From Bacteroidota bacterium (GTDB lineage: Bacteria > Bacteroidota > Bacteroidia > Flavobacteriales_D > Crocinitomicaceae), in assembly GCA_024280195.1 (NCBI GenBank), contig JAJRQP010000299.1, positions 1 through 7,853 of the forward strand: a stretch of DNA of 7,853 nucleotides, in the 5' to 3' direction. Each line of letters begins with the position of its first letter. Position 1 is the first letter of the stretch. Below, piece after piece: positions 1-6,600 of this stretch. Below the pieces are notes generated by a model that was not told the origin of the DNA, ran no database searches, and was given only the letters and a program-made list of their open reading frames with translations. The translations under genes were made by a program, and so were the position numbers.

Positions 1-2
1 CA

Positions 3-128
3 AAGACAAAACAAGGTCTAGTAATTTTTACAAATAGCGACAATGGAACTGGTGCTTTTCAAGAAATCTTATTGAAATATTTAGGAGAAAACGGGCAAGG
101 AATAATGGAAGTAGAAATGAAAAGATAA
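3..128 (+). CDS. C-terminal fragment of a probable serine hydrolase (beta-lactamase family)
   Basis: The window opens inside a gene. The frame from position 3 is open for 41 codons and ends in TAA at 126-128. The visible tail reads KTKQGLVIFTNSDNG, then GAFQEILLKYLGENG, and ends EVEMKR. A 'GLVIFTNSDNG' strand followed by a short helix is typical of the last strand and helix of class C beta-lactamase/penicillin-binding-protein-like serine hydrolases, where the end of the domain reads roughly G-hydrophobic-TNS-x-NG. The catalytic SxxK and YxN motifs would lie upstream and cannot be seen. The family is therefore inferred from the tail alone, and another alpha/beta enzyme is possible. No terminator separates the stop from the group II intron that begins 12 bases downstream on the other strand. 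Confidence 0.6.
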   Translation, partial: KTKQGLVIFTNSDNGTGAFQEILLKYLGENGQGIMEVEMKR

Positions 129-140
129 AAACTACTGCCA

Positions 141-180
141 ATCGAGTAGACGGCTCCGCCAGATAACCTGACGGAGTGCG
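141..180 (-). other. Group II intron domain VI and 3' splice site
   Basis: The minus-strand RNA has a nine-pair stem, CUCCGUCAG (176-168) with CUGGCGGAG (162-154), including one U-G wobble, closed by a five-base loop. It is followed by CCGUCUACUCGAU ending at 141. The A at 147 is seven bases from the intron end, the expected place for the branch-point adenosine. The 3' exon begins TGGCAG at 140. Confidence 0.7.
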
Positions 181-186
181 CCTCTC

Positions 187-223
187 ACACCACCAAGCGT
201 ACGGTTCTCGTATACGGCGGCTC
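187..223 (-). other. Group II intron domain V (catalytic hairpin)
   Basis: The minus strand reads GAGCCGCCGTATACG, then GAACCGTACG, then TTGGTGGTGTG, and contains the catalytic AGC triad. The lower helix forms from GCCGCC pairing GGUGGU with two wobbles. The upper helix forms from CGUAU pairing GUACG around an AGAA-containing loop. Just above the lower helix the pairing is weak (U-U and A-C oppositions next to the expected bulge), which may reflect drift. Confidence 0.75.
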
Positions 224-363
224 ACTGAGCATACTGTAAAAGCTCTTTTCAACGTCCGAAACTCTATCAACGCGTGATTATTGAGCTCTCCCTTGGTAAG
301 ATAAATACCCTCCAATTAATTTCTGCTGAATCTACTATTTCGGTTCGTCAGAACCAATTGCGC

Positions 364-369
364 AGTCTG
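364..369 (-). other. Candidate EBS1 of the group II intron
   Basis: CAGACU on the minus strand pairs with the last six bases of the 5' exon, AGUUUG (554-549), with one G-U wobble. This is the position IBS1 must occupy if the intron starts at 548. Confidence 0.5.
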
Positions 370-468
370 GCTTACTTCAGTTCTATATTCACAGATAACA
401 ACCTTGCAACTTGCTTCACTTAGAGACCTTACACCCTCGTGTATGGGACTTCAACCCTATGGGATTCT

Positions 469-474
469 ATTTAA
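469..474 (-). other. Candidate EBS2 of the group II intron
   Basis: UUAAAU lies in the seven-base loop of a small hairpin (480-476 pairing 468-464). It pairs with GUUUAA (560-555), immediately upstream of IBS1, with one G-U wobble. A loop-borne EBS2 facing an IBS2 that abuts IBS1 is the standard arrangement, and it supports the 5' boundary. Confidence 0.55.
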
Positions 475-556
475 AAGAACTATATTTACCATTCAAGGCA
501 CACACAATCTGTATAGTGCTCTGCTACCCTGCGGGATAGCAACGACACCAAACTTT

Positions 557-572
557 AAACGTTGTACAACAT
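557..572 (+). repeat. Left copy of 16-bp repeat flanking fic (palindromic core)
   Basis: AAACGTTGTACAACAT matches the copy at 1822-1837 in 15 of 16 positions. The core GTTGTACAAC (561-570) is a perfect palindrome. The copy overlaps the predicted IBS2 of the adjacent group II intron. Confidence 0.6.
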
Positions 573-591
573 TAAACAAGCTTATCTTCTA

Positions 592-692
592 ATTAAGTTT
601 TTTTACCTAAAAATTAACTTAACCCGTTCTCTATTTAAGTTTTTTGGATAATTCTTAAATAAGAAGTACCTTTGATTAAGTTTATACTTAAT
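592..692. promoter_or_regulatory. Cluster of six TTAAG/CTTAA elements over the fic promoter (putative operator array)
   Basis: Forward TTAAGT occurs at 593-598, 635-640 and 676-681, spaced 42 and 41 bases. Reverse CTTAA occurs at 618-622, 654-658 and 687-691. The six elements alternate in orientation, forming three inverted pairs whose inner gaps shrink from 20 to 14 to 6 bases. The last pair is a perfect seven-base inverted repeat, ATTAAGT-TTAT-ACTTAAT (675-692), lying between the -7 element and the start codon. An 11-mer, TTAAGTTTTTT, is repeated at 593 and 635. The fic product has a C-terminal winged helix, so autorepression is a reasonable inference, but no binding data can be seen here. 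Confidence 0.5.
644..674 (+). promoter_or_regulatory. Bacteroidota-type promoter of fic
   Basis: TTG at 644-646, a 20-base spacer, then TACCTTTG at 667-674 match the Bacteroidota sigma-A pattern TTG-N(17-23)-TAnnTTTG with no mismatch. Transcription would begin around 680, leaving a leader of about 17 bases without a Shine-Dalgarno sequence. The inverted repeat at 675-692 would overlap the start site. Confidence 0.7.
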
Positions 693-697
693 ATACA

Positions 698-1822
698 ATG
701 AAAACATTCAAAGCTGGAAATCGAATAAATCAAGGGACATATAAAAGCTTTCAACCTAACAAGATAAATCAAGAATGGAAAATTGAAGATATGGAAGTGT
801 TAAATCTTTTAAGTCAAGCTGACAGGCAACTTGGAAGGCTAGACATGTATTCTGAATATATTCCAAATATTGATTTATTTATTAGTATGCACGTTTTAAA
901 AGAAGCAACTCAATCAAGTAAAATAGAGGGAACTAAAACAAACATTGAAGATGCTTTATTAGACAAGGAAGATGTAAATGATGAAAAAAGAGATGACTGG
1001 GAGGAAGTACAAAATTACATAGAGGCTTTAAATTCTGCTATAACAAATCTCGAAAAACTACCGTTTTCATCACGATTAATTAAAGAAACCCATAAAATTT
1101 TATTGCAAGGAGTTAGAGGAAAACACAAGCTACCTGGAGAATTTAGAAGTAGTCAGAATTGGATAGGTGGAGCAAGTATAAATGACGCAACCTTTATACC
1201 TCCTTTCCATTCAGATATTAATGATTATATGGGAGACTTAGAAAGTTTTGCGCATAATTCTGAATCATTTTTCCCTGATTTACTTAAAGTAGCTCTAATA
1301 CATTATCAATTTGAAACAATCCATCCATTTTTAGATGGAAATGGAAGAGTCGGACGATTAATGATTACTTTATATTTAGTGGAAAAAGGAATTCTTAAAA
1401 AACCTATTCTATACCTTTCTGATTTCTTTGAAAAAAATAGAATTCTATATTATGACAATCTAACAAGAGTTAGAGAAAAAGATGATTTAACTCAATGGTT
1501 TAAATTTTTCTTAGTAGGAGTTATTGAAACTGCTAAAAGTAGTATAAGCACATTTGACAACATCTTAAAGTTACAAAAAGAAGTTGAAATTAAAATTCAA
1601 ACATTAGGAAGACGCTCATATAACGCTCAACTTATTTTAAATCATTTATTTCAAAGACCAATTATAGATGCCCGAAAAGTGAAAGAACTAACAAGCCTTT
1701 CATCTCCATCTGTTTACAAATTAATAGATGAGTTAGAGAAACTTGAAATACTAACTGAAATAACTGGAGCGAAAAGAGGAAAAATCTATTTGTTTAGAGA
1801 ATACACAAAACTATTTAAATAA
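698..1822 (+). CDS. fic: Class II Fic-domain protein adenylyltransferase with winged-helix C-terminus
   Basis: This is a 374-residue cytoplasmic protein. Fic enzymes of this type transfer AMP from ATP to hydroxyl side chains of target proteins. The catalytic motif is complete at residues 209-220, HPFLDGNGRVGR, with catalytic H209, Mg-binding D213 and the phosphate-binding GNGRxxR. An N-terminal Fic_N-like region carries the inhibitory motif (S/T)xxxE(G/N) as S73-SKI-E77-G78, which marks a self-inhibited class II enzyme. The last 65 or so residues (about 308-370) read as a winged-helix DNA-binding domain with a helix-turn-helix around SLSSPSVYKLIDELEKLEIL. Length and order match the monomeric Fic protein SoFic of Shewanella (about 372 residues). 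The ATG at 698 is the first in frame after a good promoter. No antitoxin gene is adjacent, as expected for a self-inhibited form. The target is unknown. Confidence 0.93.
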   Translation: MKTFKAGNRINQGTYKSFQPNKINQEWKIEDMEVLNLLSQADRQLGRLDMYSEYIPNIDLFISMHVLKEATQSSKIEGTKTNIEDALLDKEDVNDEKRDDWEEVQNYIEALNSAITNLEKLPFSSRLIKETHKILLQGVRGKHKLPGEFRSSQNWIGGASINDATFIPPFHSDINDYMGDLESFAHNSESFFPDLLKVALIHYQFETIHPFLDGNGRVGRLMITLYLVEKGILKKPILYLSDFFEKNRILYYDNLTRVREKDDLTQWFKFFLVGVIETAKSSISTFDNILKLQKEVEIKIQTLGRRSYNAQLILNHLFQRPIIDARKVKELTSLSSPSVYKLIDELEKLEILTEITGAKRGKIYLFREYTKLFK

Positions 1823-1837
1823 AACGTTGTACAATAT
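1822..1837 (+). repeat. Right copy of 16-bp repeat flanking fic
   Basis: AAACGTTGTACAATAT begins at the last base of the fic stop codon and matches the left copy (557-572) in 15 of 16 positions. The one change breaks the outer pair of the palindrome. The copies lie 1265 bases apart in the same orientation. Confidence 0.6.
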
Positions 1838-1898
1838 AGAACTGAGCTAAAAAACATAAACCTAAGTTTCTTTGATTTTTGCCGGTCCGTTCCTCAAC

Positions 1899-2459
1899 TT
1901 ACTTCTTCCTCAATCTCAAATCCACCTTCTTCGTAATCAAAGAAAACAGCAATTGCGTATCTTTTTGATTGAGTTTCTTTCCGAACTTTGCCATTTTTCC
2001 GAGGTAGTCAAATTCTATTCTGTCCCCACCGATGATCCAAGGAGATTTTTCCCAAGCAGCTTGTATTGACTTCTCTTTAGGTTGATGCACCGACATTTTT
2101 TTGATATTCTCTAAATAATAAGGCACAGCCTTTCCATATCCTTTTATTGATTTTTTATAAGAAAGAGCAACCTCATCAATCTTTATCAATTCTCTTCCCC
2201 ACAAAAGCCATAAGAAAGAACGAGTCACTTTGTAAGCATAATACGCCCAAAACGATAAAAAAATGGCTACAATGATTTGTTCTTGTTGCGATAAAGGCAA
2301 TGTGAAAAGTGCCCAGATTACAATTGCACCTATTGCAAACCACATTCCTACCCATGCTCCCATGACGGCTTTCATCCAAGTTACATCTTCTGGGTAAATG
2401 ATGATGGTTGTTTTTTGCTTATCGTCTTCGAAGCTAATTCGCTTTCCTATCCATTTCAT
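1899..2459 (-). CDS. Hypothetical two-helix membrane protein with PH-like C-terminal half
   Basis: This is a 186-residue protein that I cannot assign to a named family. An N-terminal polar segment (1-29) is followed by two hydrophobic stretches, at about 33-53 and 62-80, separated by a short polar turn (SQQEQ). That suggests a helical hairpin in the inner membrane. The C-terminal half has strand-rich text (GRELIKIDEVALSYKKS, then IGGDRIEFDYLGKMAKFGKKL, then a final helix LNQKDTQLLFSLI). This resembles the small bacterial PH-like domains found on short membrane proteins; that resemblance is inferred from pattern only. It is the last gene of the minus-strand block and converges on fic with a 76-bp gap. 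The hairpin at 2498-2531 separates it from the peptidase gene, so it may have its own promoter, although no clear TAnnTTTG was found. Confidence 0.8.
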   Translation of the reverse strand: MKWIGKRISFEDDKQKTTIIIYPEDVTWMKAVMGAWVGMWFAIGAIVIWALFTLPLSQQEQIIVAIFLSFWAYYAYKVTRSFLWLLWGRELIKIDEVALSYKKSIKGYGKAVPYYLENIKKMSVHQPKEKSIQAAWEKSPWIIGGDRIEFDYLGKMAKFGKKLNQKDTQLLFSLITKKVDLRLRKK

Positions 2460-2497
2460 GGTGTAAAAATAGTTGTTTTAAATTCAAATCAAATAAG

Positions 2498-2531
2498 AAA
2501 TGGGCGATTCTCAAGAGAAAATCGCCCATTT
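2498..2531 (-). terminator. Hairpin terminator after the M42 peptidase gene
   Basis: A perfect 12-bp inverted repeat, AAATGGGCGATT with AATCGCCCATTT, surrounds a 10-base centre that can add three more pairs (CTC/GAG). On the minus strand it follows the peptidase stop by 27 bases and is trailed by T-rich CTTATTTGATTTG. The T-run is interrupted, so termination may be partial. The stem is nearly symmetric and could also act on the opposite strand. Confidence 0.7.
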
Positions 2532-2558
2532 CATTCGGATCAATTAATCACTGACTGA

Positions 2559-3638
2559 TTATTTGATGTATCTAAAATCTTGATTGTTTTTAATACTCAA
2601 CACAGAATGAAAAATTAACTTAATAGCCTCTTCTACATCTTCCTTTCTGCACATTTCAACCGTTGTGTGCATGTAACGCAATGGTAAAGAAATGAGCATA
2701 CTTGGTACTCCTTCGTTGGAATATGCAAAAGCATCTGTATCTGTCCCCGTTGCTCTTGAAGCCGCTGCCCTTTGAAAAGGGATTTTGTTCTTTTCTGCAA
2801 CACTGATTACTTGGTTCAACAAGTTGTTCTGAACAGCAGGACCATAAGTCAACACAGGACCTTTCCCTGAACTCAGGTCTCCGTTCTCAATTTTATTAAT
2901 CATTGGCGTTTGCGTATCGTGACAAACATCTGTGATGATGGCAACGTCTGGCTTTATTTTTTGAGCAATCATTTGAGCGCCTCTCAATCCTACTTCTTCT
3001 TGCACAGAATTGACGATGTACAGTCCAAATGGTAATTTCTTCTTCTCCTTCTTCAATAAACGAGCAACCTCTGCTATCATAAAACCACCCATTCTATTGT
3101 CCAATGCACGACCAACGTAACGGTTCTTATTTAAGGTGATAAACTCATCTTCAAAAGTGACAACGCAACCTACGTGAACTCCCATTTTCTCAACCTCTTC
3201 TTTAGAATCGCATCCACAATCTAAAAAGATATTCTTTAAGCTTGGTGTTTCTTCTTTCCCTTTTCTCATGTGAATTGCCGGCCAACCAAAAACGGCTTTA
3301 ACAATCCCCTTATCCGTATGAATATTGACTCTTTTTGACGGGGCAATGATGTGATCAGAACCTCCATTTCTACGTAAGTAAATAAAACCATCCTTGTTGA
3401 TATAATGCACAAACCAAGAAATTTCATCTGCATGCGCCTCTATCACAACTTTGTATTTTGCTTTCGGATTAATAACCCCAACAACAGTCCCGTAGTTATC
3501 CGTAAAATGTTCATCAATGTTCGGTTTGATATAATCTAACCACATTTGCTGACCTTTTGTTTCAAAACCTGTCGGAGAAGTGTTGTTTAAATAAGCTTCC
3601 ATAAATTTCTCTGAAGCTTTTGTAATGATGTTTTTCAT
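2559..3638 (-). CDS. M42-family zinc aminopeptidase (FrvX-like)
   Basis: The predicted protein has 359 residues, the usual M42 length. These are cytoplasmic di-metal aminopeptidases, often large oligomeric shells, that trim peptides from the N-terminus. Numbered from the ATG at 3638, the metal and catalytic residues are all visible: H69 and D71 in EAHADEI, bridging D180 in GRALDNR, catalytic E214 with E215 in VQEEVGLRG, D237 in TDVCHDTQTP, and H324 in YMHTTVEM. The PDZ-like inserted domain spans roughly 90-170. Two upstream codons starting with TTG (3644) are in frame, but ATG is preferred. The gene follows the T9SS protein gene with a short leader made mainly of phased CATT repeats, so co-transcription is possible. 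A hairpin terminator follows. The substrate cannot be read from sequence, and the cellulase annotation sometimes given to M42 proteins should not be used. Confidence 0.93.
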   Translation of the reverse strand: MKNIITKASEKFMEAYLNNTSPTGFETKGQQMWLDYIKPNIDEHFTDNYGTVVGVINPKAKYKVVIEAHADEISWFVHYINKDGFIYLRRNGGSDHIIAPSKRVNIHTDKGIVKAVFGWPAIHMRKGKEETPSLKNIFLDCGCDSKEEVEKMGVHVGCVVTFEDEFITLNKNRYVGRALDNRMGGFMIAEVARLLKKEKKKLPFGLYIVNSVQEEVGLRGAQMIAQKIKPDVAIITDVCHDTQTPMINKIENGDLSSGKGPVLTYGPAVQNNLLNQVISVAEKNKIPFQRAAASRATGTDTDAFAYSNEGVPSMLISLPLRYMHTTVEMCRKEDVEEAIKLIFHSVLSIKNNQDFRYIK

Positions 3639-3642
3639 GTTC

Positions 3643-3678
3643 AATGTATTAATGATAGAATGTTTTAATGATTCAATG
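3643..3678 (-). repeat. Five phased CATT tetramers at an exact 8-nt period
   Basis: On the minus strand CATT begins at 3678, 3670, 3662, 3654 and 3646, each followed by four A/T-rich bases (GAAT, AAAA, CTAT, AATA, GAAC). The peptidase ATG follows the last unit. The array fills most of the leader between the upstream stop codon and the peptidase start. It may be a decayed 8-bp tandem repeat or a phased protein- or RNA-binding array. Confidence 0.6.
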
Positions 3679-3685
3679 TTTGTCG

Positions 3686-6600
3686 TTAACGAATAAGTGT
3701 AAAATTACCTTTTATTATACTTTCTTGATTGTCAATGCAAGTTACTTTTAAGTAATAGTCATAGACATCTGGACTCATTAACTTCCCTTTAAATGTTCCG
3801 TCCCAACCAAACGGGCGCTCATACGATTCAAAAACCATTTCTCCCCATCTGTCAAAAATTCTAAATACCATTTCTTGAATAGCAGGACCTCTCACATAAA
3901 GAACATCATTCTCTCCGTCACCGTTTGGTGTGAATGCGTTGGGAACAAATAAATACGGATCATCGCATTGAAAGTCATAAGTCTTAATCAAAACGGTATC
4001 TGATTTGGTGCAAATGCCATCTGTGATATAAAAGGTAAATAATGTCGTTTGGTTAACGGTTGCTTCTGTATTCTGACTATTGGGAGAATCAACAAGTGAG
4101 CTTGGCGCCCACTGATAAGAATAACCTGAAGGTTGCCCAAACAAAGTGACGGTTGCTCCTTCTGGAACAGTGTAATCTGATGCTGTAGCAGAAACTAGAC
4201 TATCAGGAATGTATCCAACATTTATAAGAATTGAATCCGTTGCTAAACAACCTGAACTTGAAGTAGCAGAAACATAAATGTATTGACTTGTTTGAGGTGC
4301 TATTGTTACGGTATTCGTAGTTGATGGAGCTACAAGAACAGAGTCTGGTGTCCAACTAAAATTATTAAAAGTAATGAGAGGATTCGTACTTTCTGCAACA
4401 ATAACAGTTTGGTCTCCTGCACAGATGGAATTATTCCCAGTTATCGTTAGCGCTGAACTTGTGACTTGAACAACAATACTATCCACCAAAGAACATCCTG
4501 AATTACTTACCTGTATGTAGTATGTAAAGTCTCCTGGAGGTGTGTGTGTGAAATTAGAATCAGAAAGGTCAGTGTTTAATGTATCTGTAAAATTAATATT
4601 CGATGACCAAATAAATTCGGTTGCAGTCCCGTTACTAAAAGCTGTCATTGCAATCGGTACAGATGTACAAATTGCAATATCATTTGAAGTTGATAATTCT
4701 AAAGAATCATATACTGTTATGGTTATTTGAGCTGTATCTGATAATTGACAAGCACTATCTGTAACGTACAAATAAACTTGAAAGACACCTACTGAATCAT
4801 AAATACGGATAGGCTCATAAATAACTGATGTCGTGTCATTATTTCCAAAATCCCATAAATAGGTATCTGTTACATTAGAAGTATTGGTAAAATTAACAGT
4901 AAAAGGTTGACAACCAATGGTATTGTCCACTGTGAATTCTGCAACAGGTGTAATCTCAAAGTCGAATTTAAAAACTAGATTATTGCAATTAGAACTTAAA
5001 TCTGTTTGAGACCAAGATCCAGCTGTTGTTGCTGCTCCACCTGGTGATGCTCCACAAGCTCCACATACAGATTGATAAATCACTCCGTTCTTATCGAAAC
5101 GAGAGGTACCACCATCTACATGCTCACGAATACTTCCTGGTTCTCCATAATAAGTACCATAAAGTAAATTAGAAAATTGATTATCAATGGCAATTAAATA
5201 GAAATCAAAACCATTAGGTGCAGTGCTATATATTGCATCAGAAGTTATAGGCATATTTCCTAACAAGTCAGAAGATTGCAGAAGGTTTGCTCCCCAACCT
5301 GAGACATAAATATTACCACAAATATCAACCAAGAATGCAGAAGGTGAAATATCAAACATAGGATTTCCATCTCCAAAAACGGTCGCATTCAATGCTGTAT
5401 TTAATATTGAATCTAACTTGATAATAAATTGCCCACTACCAGGCACAACAAAAGGTGCGTTAATCACAGGGAAGGTTCCTCCTGAAGATTGACCTACCAA
5501 GTAAACATTATTTACTCTATCTGTTTCAACGAAGAAGGATTGATCATAATTCGAAGTTCCAATATACGATGCATTCATTATTGCAGAACCATCACTTGAC
5601 AATTTTGCAACAAACCCATCAGCTCCTCCTCCATTATAATTCGGTTGCCATCCAGATAATGTGTTGGTTAAATCTAGAGAATTAGTTCCTCCGCTATAAA
5701 CGATATTACTACTAGCATCTAGTTTTAAAGAATAACAAGCATCATTTTTCAACCCTCCGTAATAACTAGACCATTGCATAGTAGATAAATCTGAACTCAA
5801 TTTAAAAATAACTCCATCTTGTCTTCCTGCATTTACTGGTTGAAACGCATTTTGAACTGGAAAATCTGTAGATCGAGTACAAGATGCAATCATGCAGTTT
5901 CCTGCTGAATCTAAAAATATCTCCCCCCTAAATTGATCTCCATAGTTTGTGACAAGAGAATCGTACTTTGAGACAGTATTATATGGTAGAGATACGGGAT
6001 TGTAATTCACACCATCATTTGCTGCCCCACCAACGTAGGTTGAAGCCAATAAATTTTGCCCATTCTCACTAATTTTTACGACATAAATATCCGTACCTTG
6101 ATTCGTGAAATAAACACCGTTCTGATAAAAATTAACATTTGAAACTCCACCTGCATGAGTTGTTTGAAAACCTCCTTGAATCGGAAAATCTAGACTTGAT
6201 GTTGCTCCGTATAGATAAAGGTTGTTATTTGCATCACAAATCATACTTTGAGCCGTTTCTGTTCCTTGTGTACCATCACCACCACCAATAAATGTCGTCC
6301 AAATCATTGTAGAACCATCTGGAGAATACTTAGATACAAATGCATCAGTGATACCATAAGTTCCGTTAGATACAACAGTAAAATTGGATGTCGTATTATA
6401 AGCCAATGGGTCTGGTGTTGGATACGCATTCCCATAAATCATTCCTCCTGAATAAGCTGTACCATCATTGCCGTATGTGGCAGTCATTCCAAAATTATCA
6501 GTAATAGAACCTGAATAAGTCGCAAATATCAACACGGGGTCAATTACTAAAATCACATTGGGATTATAATCACCTAGAGCAAAAGTCACTTCATTTTTAA

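Larger units (their letters stand above)
141..548 (-). mobile_element. ORF-less group II intron
   Basis: Read on the minus strand, this 408-nt unit has group II intron organisation. It begins GTGTCG at 548 and has an early hairpin (540-534 pairing 529-523, CGCA loop). It contains a long domain-I-like region, the domain V signature starting GAGCCGCCG at 223, a domain VI hairpin, a bulged-A candidate at 147, and the 3' end CUACUCGAU at 141. Wobble pairs in the 5' hairpin and domain VI are U-G in minus-strand RNA but would be A-C mismatches in plus-strand RNA, which fixes the orientation. Domain IV should sit between about 320 and 223 and is too small for a reverse transcriptase. The intron therefore carries no maturase and would need one in trans. 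The family is recognised from the domain V/VI text and the exon-intron pairings; the exact subclass is not assigned. Confidence 0.85.

Noticed and set aside
28..315. Minus-strand open frame containing EPYAWWCERRTP
   Set aside because: It is a translation of intron domains III to VI. This kind of text is a familiar artefact of group II intron 3' ends, not a protein.
404..592. Plus-strand open frame of 62 codons
   Set aside because: It lies antisense to intron domain I and the fic-side repeat, with no promoter or protein-like composition.
557..1837. fic as an integron cassette with attC sites
   Set aside because: GTTGTAC and GTACAAC each differ by one base from the GTTRRRY/RYYYAAC boxes, but no paired second box with a foldable imperfect hairpin is found at either end and there is no integrase in view.
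1823..1898. Terminator between the convergent fic and membrane-protein genes
   Set aside because: Only a four-base AAAC/GTTT stem with a poor T-run is present, too weak to call.
1872..2379. Short open frames overlapping the membrane-protein gene
   Set aside because: They are shadows of the 1899-2459 minus-strand gene and have no protein-like features.
3636..3644. TTG at 3644 as the peptidase start
   Set aside because: An ATG lies two codons further in, and starting there keeps the whole M42 domain.
4542..6451. Small plus-strand open frames inside the T9SS protein gene
   Set aside because: They are antisense shadows of a continuous, domain-rich coding frame.
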